Position numbers and translations under genes: made by a program. DNA of 27,516 nt from Parasitella parasitica. Lineage: Eukaryota; Mucoromycota; Mucoromycetes; Mucorales; Mucoraceae. Of the stretch, positions 19,120 to 27,516 are shown in pieces. Under the pieces are notes generated by a model. It saw only the letters and a list, made by a program, of their open reading frames with translations. It was not told where the DNA came from and ran no database searches. The stretch is from assembly GCA_025201805.1 (NCBI GenBank), contig MU619310.1, positions 52,188 to 79,703 on the forward strand, in the 5' to 3' direction. The number at the start of each line of letters is the position of its first letter. The first letter of the stretch is position 1.

Positions 19120-19295
19120 GCGCCTTACAAGAATAACTGGCAGAAATCGAGATACTTAAAGCAGGCAAACATTGACGAGAACAGGGAGAGACATCTGCAG
19201 ATATTAAGCGTTCTGTTGCTATTCGGGATCACCAACGAAATATAAATGCCCTTCAGGACCCTGCTACTCAAGAAGTATTTACTGATCAAGCAACC

Positions 19296-20292
19296 ATGCA
19301 AACGATTGCCTCTTCCTTCTACACACAACTTTTCACACCAGATCCACTTGATTATGTTGCTTTAGAAGAACTCTTTTTATCCATTCCTTCTTCATTGAAG
19401 CTTATGCGTAATGATCGTGACCTATTACTTGCAACTATCGATTTTGAAGATAAATTAAAGGGTTGCAAATTGGCTCCTCGACAACTTGGTTGTTCGATTC
19501 CACCGTATAAGGATCTAATTACTACTGCATTCAATGATGCTCTTAATAGCCGCATATTTTCAGATTCCTGAAATGAATCCATAATGACCCTACTGGAGAA
19601 AAAGGGGATTCCACTGACATGAAGAACTACCGGCCTCTGAGTCTTGCTAATTGCGACTGCAAATACTTCACACAGCTACTCAACAAACAAATGATGGACG
19701 CCTCCGCCAAGCTGGTCAACAGTAATCAAATAGGCTTCGTCCCCGGCAAGTACATTGCTGAAAATGGTCTCCGTTGTCAACTAATTATGGAGAATGCTCA
19801 ACTGAAATATGATCTTGCTGAACAACAATCAACAACAGAACATCTCTCAAATGACGTAAGCTTACTGCTTGACCAGGAAAAAGCATATGATCGCGTTAAT
19901 CTAACGTACTTCAAACTGGTTCTGCGCCATTATAATTTTCCTGAAAGCATAATTCATTGTATCCACAATCTCATGGCATCAAATAAGATTCGCGTCAATT
20001 TCAATGGCTATTTTACAGAAGAAGTTCATAAATGTCGAGGCTTCAAACAGGGCGATCCTCTTCCTGTATATGCTATCTTCAAGCTATTCTACGGGATAAT
20101 GATTATACTGGCTATAACTTTGGCAAAATCAACAACGAGCAGTCCACCACGCAATCCAACGATATCAACACTCGACTTCTCTGCTACGCATATGATGCTT
20201 TAGTGTTTGTTCACGATCACACTGACCTTCGCCTACTTCGATACTACATGGATCTATTTTTGCAGGGCATCCAATACCAAGTTCAATTTTAG
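19296..20292 (+). pseudogene. LINE reverse transcriptase, frameshifted
   Basis: The palm and fingers motifs are present but split over several frames. The catalytic (F/Y)ADD box reads YAYD near 20184-20195, where a single T for G change would turn the first Asp of the pair into Tyr. Together with a frame change after QGDPLP, this shows that the copy cannot make an active enzyme. Confidence 0.8.
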
Positions 20293-22099
20293 CAAAGTTG
20301 AAGCATTCTCACTCTCTGGCCGAGATTCTTGAAACTTTTGACGTTGACCACTCGAAGCTATGCATATCCATCACCTCCATTCAAAGAAAGACGATATGCC
20401 ATTGATCTATCTAGGCTTTCCGCTCATTCAAAGCAAAACCCAACGTGTCACAATCGTCTCCAAATTGAGAGTAGCAGCTCAGCTGCATTCAACTCGCTCT
20501 TTGCCTGTACTGGGTAGGGCAACGGTCATCAATACGCTGATTTTGTCCAAATGTTGGTATATTCTTCGCGCTACTCCTCTTACTCAACAGGACCTCCAAA
20601 AGATCACTAGTGTAGCTATCCAATTCCTCAAACGGGGCATCTTTCCACTACTCCCATGAAGTACCTGGACTCTCCCCAAAGCTAAAGGTGGACTTGGAGT
20701 ACTCAATATTACTGCCCAATACTCGGCTTTATACTTTCGCTGGATATAACCTCTTTTAACAAATCCCTCTCATTCGACGACAATATATCCTTTGCATAGT
20801 ATACTGATTCATTATGTCAACAACATCAATCGTTCTAAACATCATCAAATTCCGCTGCTACTGCCCTCTTCCAGAAGAAGTTTCACTAGGAAAGGACGGG
20901 TTGCCACTATCGATATTCTATATCGTAGCATTGACTCAATCCCACGAAGCTATGGCTCTGTCCAGATCAATCATTCCACTGCTCTGCATTTACCGTTACA
21001 AACTGTCTTCTTTACACGTCCTCATAGTCCATTTCGGATCCCTCCAAAGATCAAGGACATGACAGTCTCTGATGTGCTTCAATACAATGCTGATAGGCAA
21101 TTTCTGAATTGAAGGGATACCCAAGATTCTACTCTTCTTCATTGGAAACTGGCTCGTGCTAAACTCTTTCGTGGCATTCACAGTCTGGAGACTTACAATT
21201 GCAACCTTTCTTTCAATCATTGTGCTATCCGTGTGATTTATCCAACTCAACGTCAGGATCTTCATCAACAATTGACTTCAATTCCCTTTGCATTACAATT
21301 AAAATTCTCTTACGGGGCGACTGTCCTCTCCAAGATTTCCACCAAAACATTTCGTCAGGCTTGTTCTGATACTTTTGTGCCTACCTGTCTATCATCAATT
21401 AGTTCTGACTCCTGGACACTGTTCTGGGCTTTAGCCTTAACTATGCTACAGAGAAATGCAGTCTACCGGTTTATCAAAAACAAAATCCCACATAAGTCTC
21501 TTCTACATCGACTGTTTCTGGGACAGCACCCTTCCCCACTATGTGCTATTTGCTTACTAACTGTTGATTCTCCTTCGCATTTTCTCTTCTATTGTCCAGC
21601 CAAAGCCAACATTTGGCAGGCTGTTGTTTTCGAATTCTTTTGGCCAACAGTATCTATTGATGATATCATTCAAGCTATTCGCTCTTTTGATTTATATGAC
21701 ATTAGCTACAGACAATCAAGTGCTGCACCTGCGCCTCTCATAGTTTTCATAGCCTTGGTTAACATCTGGAGAGCTAACTTTCGCTTTATCTTTGATGGCA
21801 CTCCTTTCACTACAGCCGTGGCTCTAGCCAACATCCGAATCGATGTTTTAAAACGCATTGAGGAAGATTCAGTCCATTCCGTTCTGTAGCATGCTAGTAG
21901 GGTCATCGTTCTAGCGTCCTTATTTTATTATTATCTTTTACTTCATATATTTTATCCCGTTATTTATTATCTCGTGATCTCTATTCCTCAGTATTATTTT
22001 AACTCCGTCTGACTGCTGTGCATTAAGGATGTTTTTTACTCCAAATTCTGATGCTTTACACGGAGCAATCAATAGTTTTTTTTTTCTTAAAAAAAAAAG

Positions 22100-22991
22100 G
22101 TCAGGTAGAGGTTTTCTCATACCTTTATCATTTTGACACGCTTCAAGTGGAATATTGTACTTTTTTCAATTTCGGCGGGTACTCTCAACTTGTACTACAC
22201 AACCAGAGGAAAGTTTGTTATTTGCGTTAAGATTATCCTGTGCGTTGCAACCATTGATTATTGTCACATGGCATCAAAAGTAAGCGCCATCTTGTTATTT
22301 TTTTTTAAACAAAGGAAATAATTTTGCAAGTCGTTGGATGTCTTTAGCCTGCATAAGTAAATGAACAAGACAACAACTTTTTTCAAGGAGCAAGGCCAAT
22401 ACATCCATACCAGTAACATGCTCTCTTTTTTATTTTTTGGTCAAAAGTGAATTTTTATTTTGGATGAAATACTTGGGAAAAGATAACATAAAGCGATAAC
22501 ATTTACGTTAGCACCGATCCTAGAAGGTTTCAGCATGTCTAACCCAACCTTGGCAGCCCTTAACAGTGACTGATCCGCAAGCTGCAGGAAGGCGAGATGT
22601 CAAAATATCTGCTCTATCAGGTGGGGGTTCTCTTGATGTTGCTCGTTATTTTTGGCCAGCATTCTTCGATCAAGTTCGGAAAAGGAGAGAAAGGGGGCAT
22701 GAACAAAGGTTTATACTCATAGCATCAACAAATGCAGATGTCAATATTGGCCTGAAATTCAATTGACTTTGTGGCCGTAAACTGACTCGTAACTTGATAA
22801 CTTTTCTGTATAAGCTAAACATTCAAGAAGTGCGTGATACCGTTTCATGTTCCTTAAAGATCACCTGCATTTGCTTGTAAGTTTAATGTGATTTTTTGGT
22901 AATTTTTTTTTTGGTGCAACCTGAAATTCGCCCCACACATTTTATTGATTCAAGTTGGGAGAGAGAGTATTATTTCTTTCGTTTTCAACAG
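22100..22991. other. Intergenic, hydrolase upstream region
   Basis: No gene is supported. An open frame at 22566-22766 (containing SALSGGGSLDVARYFW) reads plausibly, but it lacks a recognised domain and any splice partner that I could find. The TTTTCAACAG just before the hydrolase ATG at 22992 could be the acceptor of a 5'-UTR intron. Confidence 0.4.
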
Positions 22992-24213
22992 ATGAAACAA
23001 CCGTTTACTCTTTTTGAAAAGGGCCACGTTCAAGTGGGTCACAATCGACAATCTGCACCTATTAAATTATACTATGAAATGCATGGAAATGGCCCTGAGC
23101 ATGTTTTACTTGTCATGGGTAAGTTTCATGCTAACTCGACTGTGATTTCTGCTAATTTTAGCGTCAAAAGGGCTAAGTACGCCTTGCAGTGCCTGGGATC
23201 ATCAGGTACAGCACACATGTATATTACTTGACCAATGTATATTGATCTGGTGTGCTTTTTTTTTTTTTTTGGTAGACGAAATACTTGGCAGAAAGTGGAG
23301 ATTATACAGTCATCGTATTTGATAATCGGGGCATGGGGTTTTCTGGTATATACCAAGTGTCTAAAATGAGATTTTTTTTTACACCTAATTAACAAGGTTT
23401 ATATAGACGCGCCACTTGGTCTATATTCGTAAAGTATATATTAGTATAGTTGTGCACTTGTACTAACCATTGCAAACGCAGAACTTCTCAAATGGCTGTC
23501 GACGCACTGGAATTATTAGATCATTTCGACTGGAAAAGCAATGTTCATCTTGTTGGCATTTCGATGGGTGGCATGATCTCATTGGAAATGGCAGATGCTG
23601 ATCCACATCGATTCCAATCACTGACATTAACAAGCACAACAGCCAGAAGAAATCTACCTACAGTAAGGCACCGCTTGTTCTTGTTATTCAAAGCATCTAA
23701 GCTGTGTATTTTGTATAGTGGACGGCTATATCTACACTTTCTAAAATTGCTTTATTCTATCGAGATCCTAAAGACCAGCTGAACGCTGCCATTGAGCTGG
23801 TCTACCCCAAAGCATGGCTTGATCAAAAGCCGCTGGTTCAGTCTGAATTTGATTCCAACAGAGAGCTGGCCATCCATGGATTTATTAGCCACATTACTAG
23901 ATCTCGCCGTCAACCGTTGCATGGCAACCTAGGCCAAACGGCTGCCTGCCTGCGCCACCATGTCTCGGATGAGCGTCTTTTCAATATCAAAGCAAGTGGT
24001 CTGCCAATCATGATCGTCACAGGCACATTTGATAATTTAGTAAGGCCCGAATACTCTTATCATATGAAAAAAGTGCTGCAGGAAGCGGCAAGGTTCGAGT
24101 TGTTTGAAGGAAGCGGCCATGCCATTCCTGAAGAGCAGCCGGCTAGATACAATTATTTATTGGTTGATCATTTCAATACGTCTAATAAAAAGAGAAGGCC
24201 AGCTAGACTTTAG
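22992..24213 (+). CDS. Alpha/beta-hydrolase-fold protein, six exons
   Basis: A probable serine hydrolase or esterase; the substrate is unknown. Exons are 22992-23118, 23162-23205, 23276-23345, 23407-23428, 23482-23662 and 23719-24213, giving 312 aa. Introns are 43, 70, 61, 53 and 56 bp, all GT-AG. The strand/loop signature VIVFDNRGMGFSDAPLG is assembled across exons 3 and 4. The nucleophile elbow is GISMGG (Ser115), the acid is Asp253 in GTFDNLVRP, and the base is His282 in GSGHAIPEEQP. The catalytic triad is therefore complete and in the family order, and the length is normal. Exon 4 is only 22 nt. The last 11 bases overlap the end of the convergent PPR gene. No targeting signal is evident. 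Confidence 0.9.
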
Positions 24214-25399
24214 CTACTAGCAGCCCTTCCAGTTCTGCCATCGTCACCGCTTTGTTCTCTTTTTCAATGTCCTGCAGGATTGCATCAATCGATGTCAGCA
24301 TTTCGGGCTTGAAGGTTTCATTAGGCACACCCAATTTACCCAGTTTGTAGTAGAATGCCAATGCCTTGAGCTCTTGATCCTGCGCTAGGTAAGTTGCGAG
24401 AATGTGCTGTATTGCGTTTTTTGCCATATCCCATGGAGTCTTTGATGGAGCCCTTTTTAAGAGAAAAAAAAGCAGGTGTTCTGCCTTTTGGGTATCTTGT
24501 TTCTTGCTGGTGGCTGCTAATACTTTGACAGCTTTTATCCACGTGAGGTACTGATGCGAATTCAAAGCTTGCTGGGTTTGCAGCAGTCTCTGGAAATCTT
24601 GGGTTATCTGTGAAATTACGCTCGTGTTCTTTTTGCCAAGTAAATATTCCAGATACTGTGTAAATAGCCCAGGGCCTGGTTTGAGTGTGTCTGCATGCAG
24701 CATCATGTCACGCCACACAAACTCCACGGCATGCGTGTCACTGGCAGCTTGATAATACTTTAGCATGACACTGCAGTCAAACTGATTTCGCAGCTTTAGA
24801 AGAGATAAATGTTGCATTTGCTCCACTAACGGCTTGGCCTGCTGTAGCTGATTCTGTTTTAGATAGGCTTGGATGAGATAGGTGTATGATCTGGTGGTGG
24901 GTACCATGCCGTTATGCTGGATGGCATCGAGAACGTGCTGCGCCGAGTCCAACGCATCGCTCCATATATAAGCACGGATTAGTCTATTGTAGATGGCGAC
25001 TGTCCTCAGATCAGCACGTGTCATCTCCAATTCCAATTCATGCAATCTCTGCAAGTTCTTTTGTTGCCCTGCTGCGTCCAGGTCTACTTTCAACTGCTCG
25101 ATGTGGGCCAGTGAAAGCATGCCTAGTTTGGAAGTTTTCGATGGCAGTGGCTTTGCACTGAAAATAGCATGCTCAATGATATTGCTGTACGTTTGAGCAC
25201 TTTTGCTGGACTGCTCGACTAGCTTCTCACGGAATGAGCTGGTTATGCCAAGATATAGCTTTTTCTCTTCAGCAGGACTTAGGAATCGTGTAAACCAGCC
25301 TGCTGCTTTGCTGCTGAACAGTCTCGAGTCTAGCAGTTGTTTGCTGCCAGTTGCAGAGCAAGCTTTTCTGCTGGATGTACGCAAGATGTTGTGTGCCAT
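24203..25399 (-). CDS. Pentatricopeptide-repeat (PPR) protein, probably mitochondrial
   Basis: An organellar RNA-binding protein of 398 aa is predicted. The start at 25399 was preferred because it gives an amino end rich in Arg, Ser and Ala without acids (MAHNILRTSSRKACSATGSK, then SRLFSSKA), a good mitochondrial presequence with a likely cleavage after the RLF/SS region. An upstream in-frame ATG at 25468 would place a hydrophobic, Pro-rich stretch first and is less likely. Two clear PPR units lie at about residues 134-168 (VAIYNRLIRAYIWSDALDSA onward) and 169-196 (RSYTYLIQAYLKQNQLQQA). Weaker helical repeats follow. The exact RNA target is unknown. The gene is intronless, convergent and overlapping with the hydrolase, and divergent from the aminotransferase gene. 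Confidence 0.82.
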   Translation of the reverse strand: MAHNILRTSSRKACSATGSKQLLDSRLFSSKAAGWFTRFLSPAEEKKLYLGITSSFREKLVEQSSKSAQTYSNIIEHAIFSAKPLPSKTSKLGMLSLAHIEQLKVDLDAAGQQKNLQRLHELELEMTRADLRTVAIYNRLIRAYIWSDALDSAQHVLDAIQHNGMVPTTRSYTYLIQAYLKQNQLQQAKPLVEQMQHLSLLKLRNQFDCSVMLKYYQAASDTHAVEFVWRDMMLHADTLKPGPGLFTQYLEYLLGKKNTSVISQITQDFQRLLQTQQALNSHQYLTWIKAVKVLAATSKKQDTQKAEHLLFFLLKRAPSKTPWDMAKNAIQHILATYLAQDQELKALAFYYKLGKLGVPNETFKPEMLTSIDAILQDIEKENKAVTMAELEGLLVAKV

Positions 25400-25690
25400 T
25401 GTTTGTGTTGAATTAAGGAAAAAAAGTAAAAAACACAGACATGTGAGAAATGGGGGGGGGGTATTCAAGAGGAGCAGAGAAGTGAAGATGTTGGCGTAAA
25501 AAGTGACGTGAATAATCTAATGGTTATTATGGCCTATTATGCATGACATGTCTTGCAGCAGCAAAAGATCCTGTCGTGTGAAATTGGATCGCTGCATGAA
25601 ATGACATTCGATATTCTTTTAATCTAATCTCTTTTCCAGCTAATTGTAGGAATTTAGACTTTTATACATGGTGTGTCATACTTGTGTATT

Positions 25691-25711
25691 GTGTGTGTGT
25701 GTGTGTGTGTG
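25691..25711. repeat. (GT)n microsatellite in a divergent promoter
   Basis: About ten GT units lie in the 400-bp divergent promoter between the PPR and phosphoserine aminotransferase genes. Their end runs directly into the TGAGTCA site. Confidence 0.85.
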
Positions 25712-25716
25712 AGTCA
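25710..25716. promoter_or_regulatory. Gcn4/AP-1-like site TGAGTCA upstream of phosphoserine aminotransferase
   Basis: A perfect core embedded in the palindrome GTGTGAGTCACAC lies about 84 bp upstream of the aminotransferase start codon. Amino-acid biosynthesis genes, including yeast SER1, are classic Gcn4 targets, so position and gene both fit. The evidence is a single motif. Confidence 0.5.
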
Positions 25717-25799
25717 CACGAGATTAAAGGGAATGGAGATTTCCACTCGATTTCCAACATCTCTTTCCCAGTTGGATTATTATACGAAACAGAAAAAAA

Positions 25800-27032
25800 A
25801 TGACATCCCCGTACGTTCTCAACTTTGGTGCGGGCCCTGCTAAAATGTAAGTTTTTCCCTCTCGCAAGAAGGCTGCGTGCTGACAATTACATGAAAGCCC
25901 TCAGCCTGTCCTCGAGAAAGCCCAAAAAGAATTCCTTAGCGTCAATGGCACCGGCATGTCAGTCATGGAGCTGTCCCATCGCTCGAAACCCTTTGGTGCC
26001 ATTCTCGAAAAGACCAAAAGAGACCTGACTCAACTCATGGACATTCCTCAAGACTATTCGATTTTATTTATGCAAGGAGGCGCCACGACTGAATTTGCCT
26101 CGGTCTTTTACAACTTGGTTGCCAAGAAACAACTAGAGTTGAAAGAAGCGGGAAAAGAGGGCCAAGAAATTGTTGTAGATTATTTGGTTACTGGTGCTTG
26201 GTCCAACAAAGCAGCCCAAGAAGCCGAGCGTTTAATACCCACAGTGGTTGGCAACCCTGTACGGGTACATCGTGCTTTAGATGTCAAGAAACTCAATGGC
26301 AAATACGGCGCCATCCCCCCACAAAACGAATGGAGTCTGTCAGATCCAAAAGCACACAATGTGGCCTATGTTTACTACTGTGATAATGAAACCGTGCATG
26401 GCGTTGAATTCCAATTTGTGCCAGAGATCGATAGCAGCGTGCCCTTGGTGACCGACGTATCCAGCAACTTTTTATCTCGCCCTATGGATGTATCTAAGTT
26501 TGGCATTGTCTATGGTGGTGCACAAAAGAACTTGGGTCCTGCCGGTGTCACCATTATTGTGATCCGCAATGACCTTTTGGTAGATCTTGACGTTGGACCT
26601 ATCCGTCCGCTGATGCTTGATTTCAAAACAGCTGCCGACAATGATTCCATGTACAATACTCCTCCCACATTTGCTATTTATATGGTTGGCCTAACTTTGG
26701 AATGGCTGCTTGAGCAAGGCGGTTTAGAGGCTATCAATCAAACCAATAACCGTAAATCTGACAAACTGTATGCCTTGATCGACGCTTCCAAATTATACAA
26801 GAGCCCCGTTGAGCCCCATTGCAGAAGCCATATGAACGTAGTCTTCCGTTTATCATCCGAAGAGTTGGAAAAGGAATTTTTAAAGGGTGCTGAGGAAAGA
26901 AACATGCATCAGCTCAAGGGTCATCGCTCAGTGGGCGGTATCCGTGCCTCTATCTACAATGCCTTACCCGAGGATGATGTTGACACACTGATAAAATACA
27001 TGAAAGAGTTTGAACAAGTGCATACTCAATAA
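25800..27032 (+). CDS. SER1: Phosphoserine aminotransferase, two exons
   Basis: This PLP enzyme converts 3-phosphohydroxypyruvate plus glutamate to phosphoserine in the phosphorylated serine pathway. Exon 1 (25800-25846) encodes MTSPYVLNFGAGPAK and part of the next codon. A 51-bp intron (GTAAGT...GAAAG) follows, and exon 2 is 25898-27032, giving 393 aa, the usual length for the fungal enzyme. Family marks are the amino-terminal NFGAGPA, ELSHRS, LFMQGGATTEF and the PLP lysine Lys226 in YGGAQKNLGPAG. The carboxy end has HRSVGGIRASIYNA, which binds substrate phosphate in this family. The frame is intact and function is near certain. The symbol is by orthology to yeast. The upstream TGAGTCA suggests amino-acid control. 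Confidence 0.95.
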
Positions 27033-27033
27033 A
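27028..27033 (+). terminator. AATAAA overlapping the aminotransferase stop codon
   Basis: The hexamer AATAAA spans the TAA stop codon of the aminotransferase. It may or may not be the signal used. A second A/T-rich element (T13 followed by A17 at 27092-27121) lies downstream. Confidence 0.35.
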
Positions 27034-27516
27034 TAATTTCCTCATTATAGAGACCTTGCTAGGGTTGTAAATATTTGAAATTTTTACAATATTTTTTTTT
27101 TTTTAAAAAAAAAAAAAAAAACTCGTAGCGTTGCCATTTAAAGAAATAGGATTTTGCAACAAACTGTATGAAATGTTGTAATTTACAAAAATTTGGGTTT
27201 AGGTGTTTCCTCTGCGAAAAAGCTAAAGTCAATAGTATGAATCCCTAAAATGAGCAAAACAAAAATTAGTGTAGAAAGAGGCGTATGGACGGTTCAAGAA
27301 CACTAGAGCTACTTTAGGCTTACGTAAAGTTTCGACCGCATGGTGTAGCCCACGATGAGCAAATACAACAATGACCAAAATAGTTTCAAGACACACGCAT
27401 TGTTGTCTATGATAGCAGACACCATGTCGAGTACAAGGCATATGGCTTGACCGCATGTTACCAAGTTGTTTTTGGATATTGACATGAATCTGATAGTGAA
27501 GCGATAAAAAAGATAA
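27034..27516. other. Right-end intergenic stretch, no gene seen
   Basis: It contains a T13-A17 homopolymer switch at 27092-27121. A minus-strand open frame at 27229-27456 is Cys/His-rich by chance and lacks a domain. No gene was supported up to the window edge. Confidence 0.45.

Larger units (their letters stand above)
18121..22098 (+). mobile_element. 5'-truncated, inactive non-LTR (LINE) retrotransposon
   Basis: In order, an endonuclease/exonuclease/phosphatase-fold domain (GDFNY near 18529 and WTDHVILG near 18760; the first third of the domain is missing) is followed by a linker. The reverse transcriptase comes next, with KNYRPLSLANCD, LLLDQEKAYDRV and RGFKQGDPLP. Then comes a carboxy part with FPLIQSKTQ, and GGLGVLN in another frame. 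A terminal CxxC...HxxxxC zinc-knuckle-like segment (CAIC...SHFLFYC, near 21541-21600) closes the coding part, which stops at about 21889. The 3' UTR ends in an A-run at 22089-22098. Stops and frameshifts interrupt it at many points, including about 19119, 19571 and 20130. I found no convincing target-site duplication. Confidence 0.88.

Noticed and set aside
18100-22110. Target-site duplication around the LINE
   Set aside because: Only GGTCA is shared between the 5' flank and the sequence after the A-run, which is too short to count.
22566-22766. Open frame containing SALSGGGSLDVARYFW
   Set aside because: It reads like protein, but I found no domain, no upstream exon in frame and no homologous pattern in the window. 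It was left as intergenic.
7117-26033. Further TGACTCA/TGAGTCA cores (near 7120, 18366, 20933 and 26026)
   Set aside because: They lie inside transposon or gene coding sequence, not in promoters, and match the chance expectation for the window.
27229-27456. Minus-strand Cys/His-rich open frame near the right edge
   Set aside because: The Cys and His spacing fits no zinc-finger pattern, and there is no supporting context.

Overview
The window looks like nuclear DNA of a Mucorales-type fungus (Mucor, Parasitella, Rhizopus or a relative). It is AT-rich. Its genes carry many very short GT-AG introns (43-78 bp). It also holds a Zn2Cys6 regulator, a PHO85-type cyclin, a 5'-truncated LINE, Tc1/mariner (IS630-like) transposase relics, and two members of a protein family that I associate with Mucorales. 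No rRNA, tRNA, CRISPR array or prokaryotic operon was seen. All gene models were spliced by hand, and the joined reading frames close without stops.

Layout, left to right. (1) 421-1306 (-): a PCL-type cyclin with two perfect Gcn4/AP-1-like sites upstream. (2) 2941-10514: a transposon nest. Two related, broken DDE transposase copies lie tail to tail at its ends. Between them are a four-exon gene of the lineage-specific family (4543-6471, -), a second decayed transposase (about 6600-7671, -), and an LTR-like repeat of about 477 bp present as a head-to-tail tandem plus a distant fragment of about 105 bp. (3) 10759-13307 (+): a Zn2Cys6 transcription factor, convergent with an intronless cytochrome P450 (13403-14986, -). 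(4) 14987-16315: a gene-poor stretch with coding-like debris and a 178-bp direct repeat. (5) 16316-18021 (+): a six-exon gene, the second member of the lineage-specific family, followed at once by a dead LINE (18121-22098, +). (6) 22992-27032: a compact housekeeping block with a six-exon alpha/beta hydrolase (+), a mitochondrial PPR protein (-) whose stop region overlaps the hydrolase's, and phosphoserine aminotransferase (+), divergent from the PPR gene.

The conserved genes are separate housekeeping or regulatory functions, not one pathway. One possible link is amino-acid control. The cyclin resembles Pcl5, which in yeast is induced by Gcn4 and feeds back on it, and the serine-biosynthesis gene also has a TGAGTCA site just upstream. 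The least understood content is the pair of lineage-specific genes. Both encode an acidic or coiled amino-terminal part and a carboxy-terminal module with an Asp...Glu-x-Ser-Gly signature, and both sit directly beside mobile elements.
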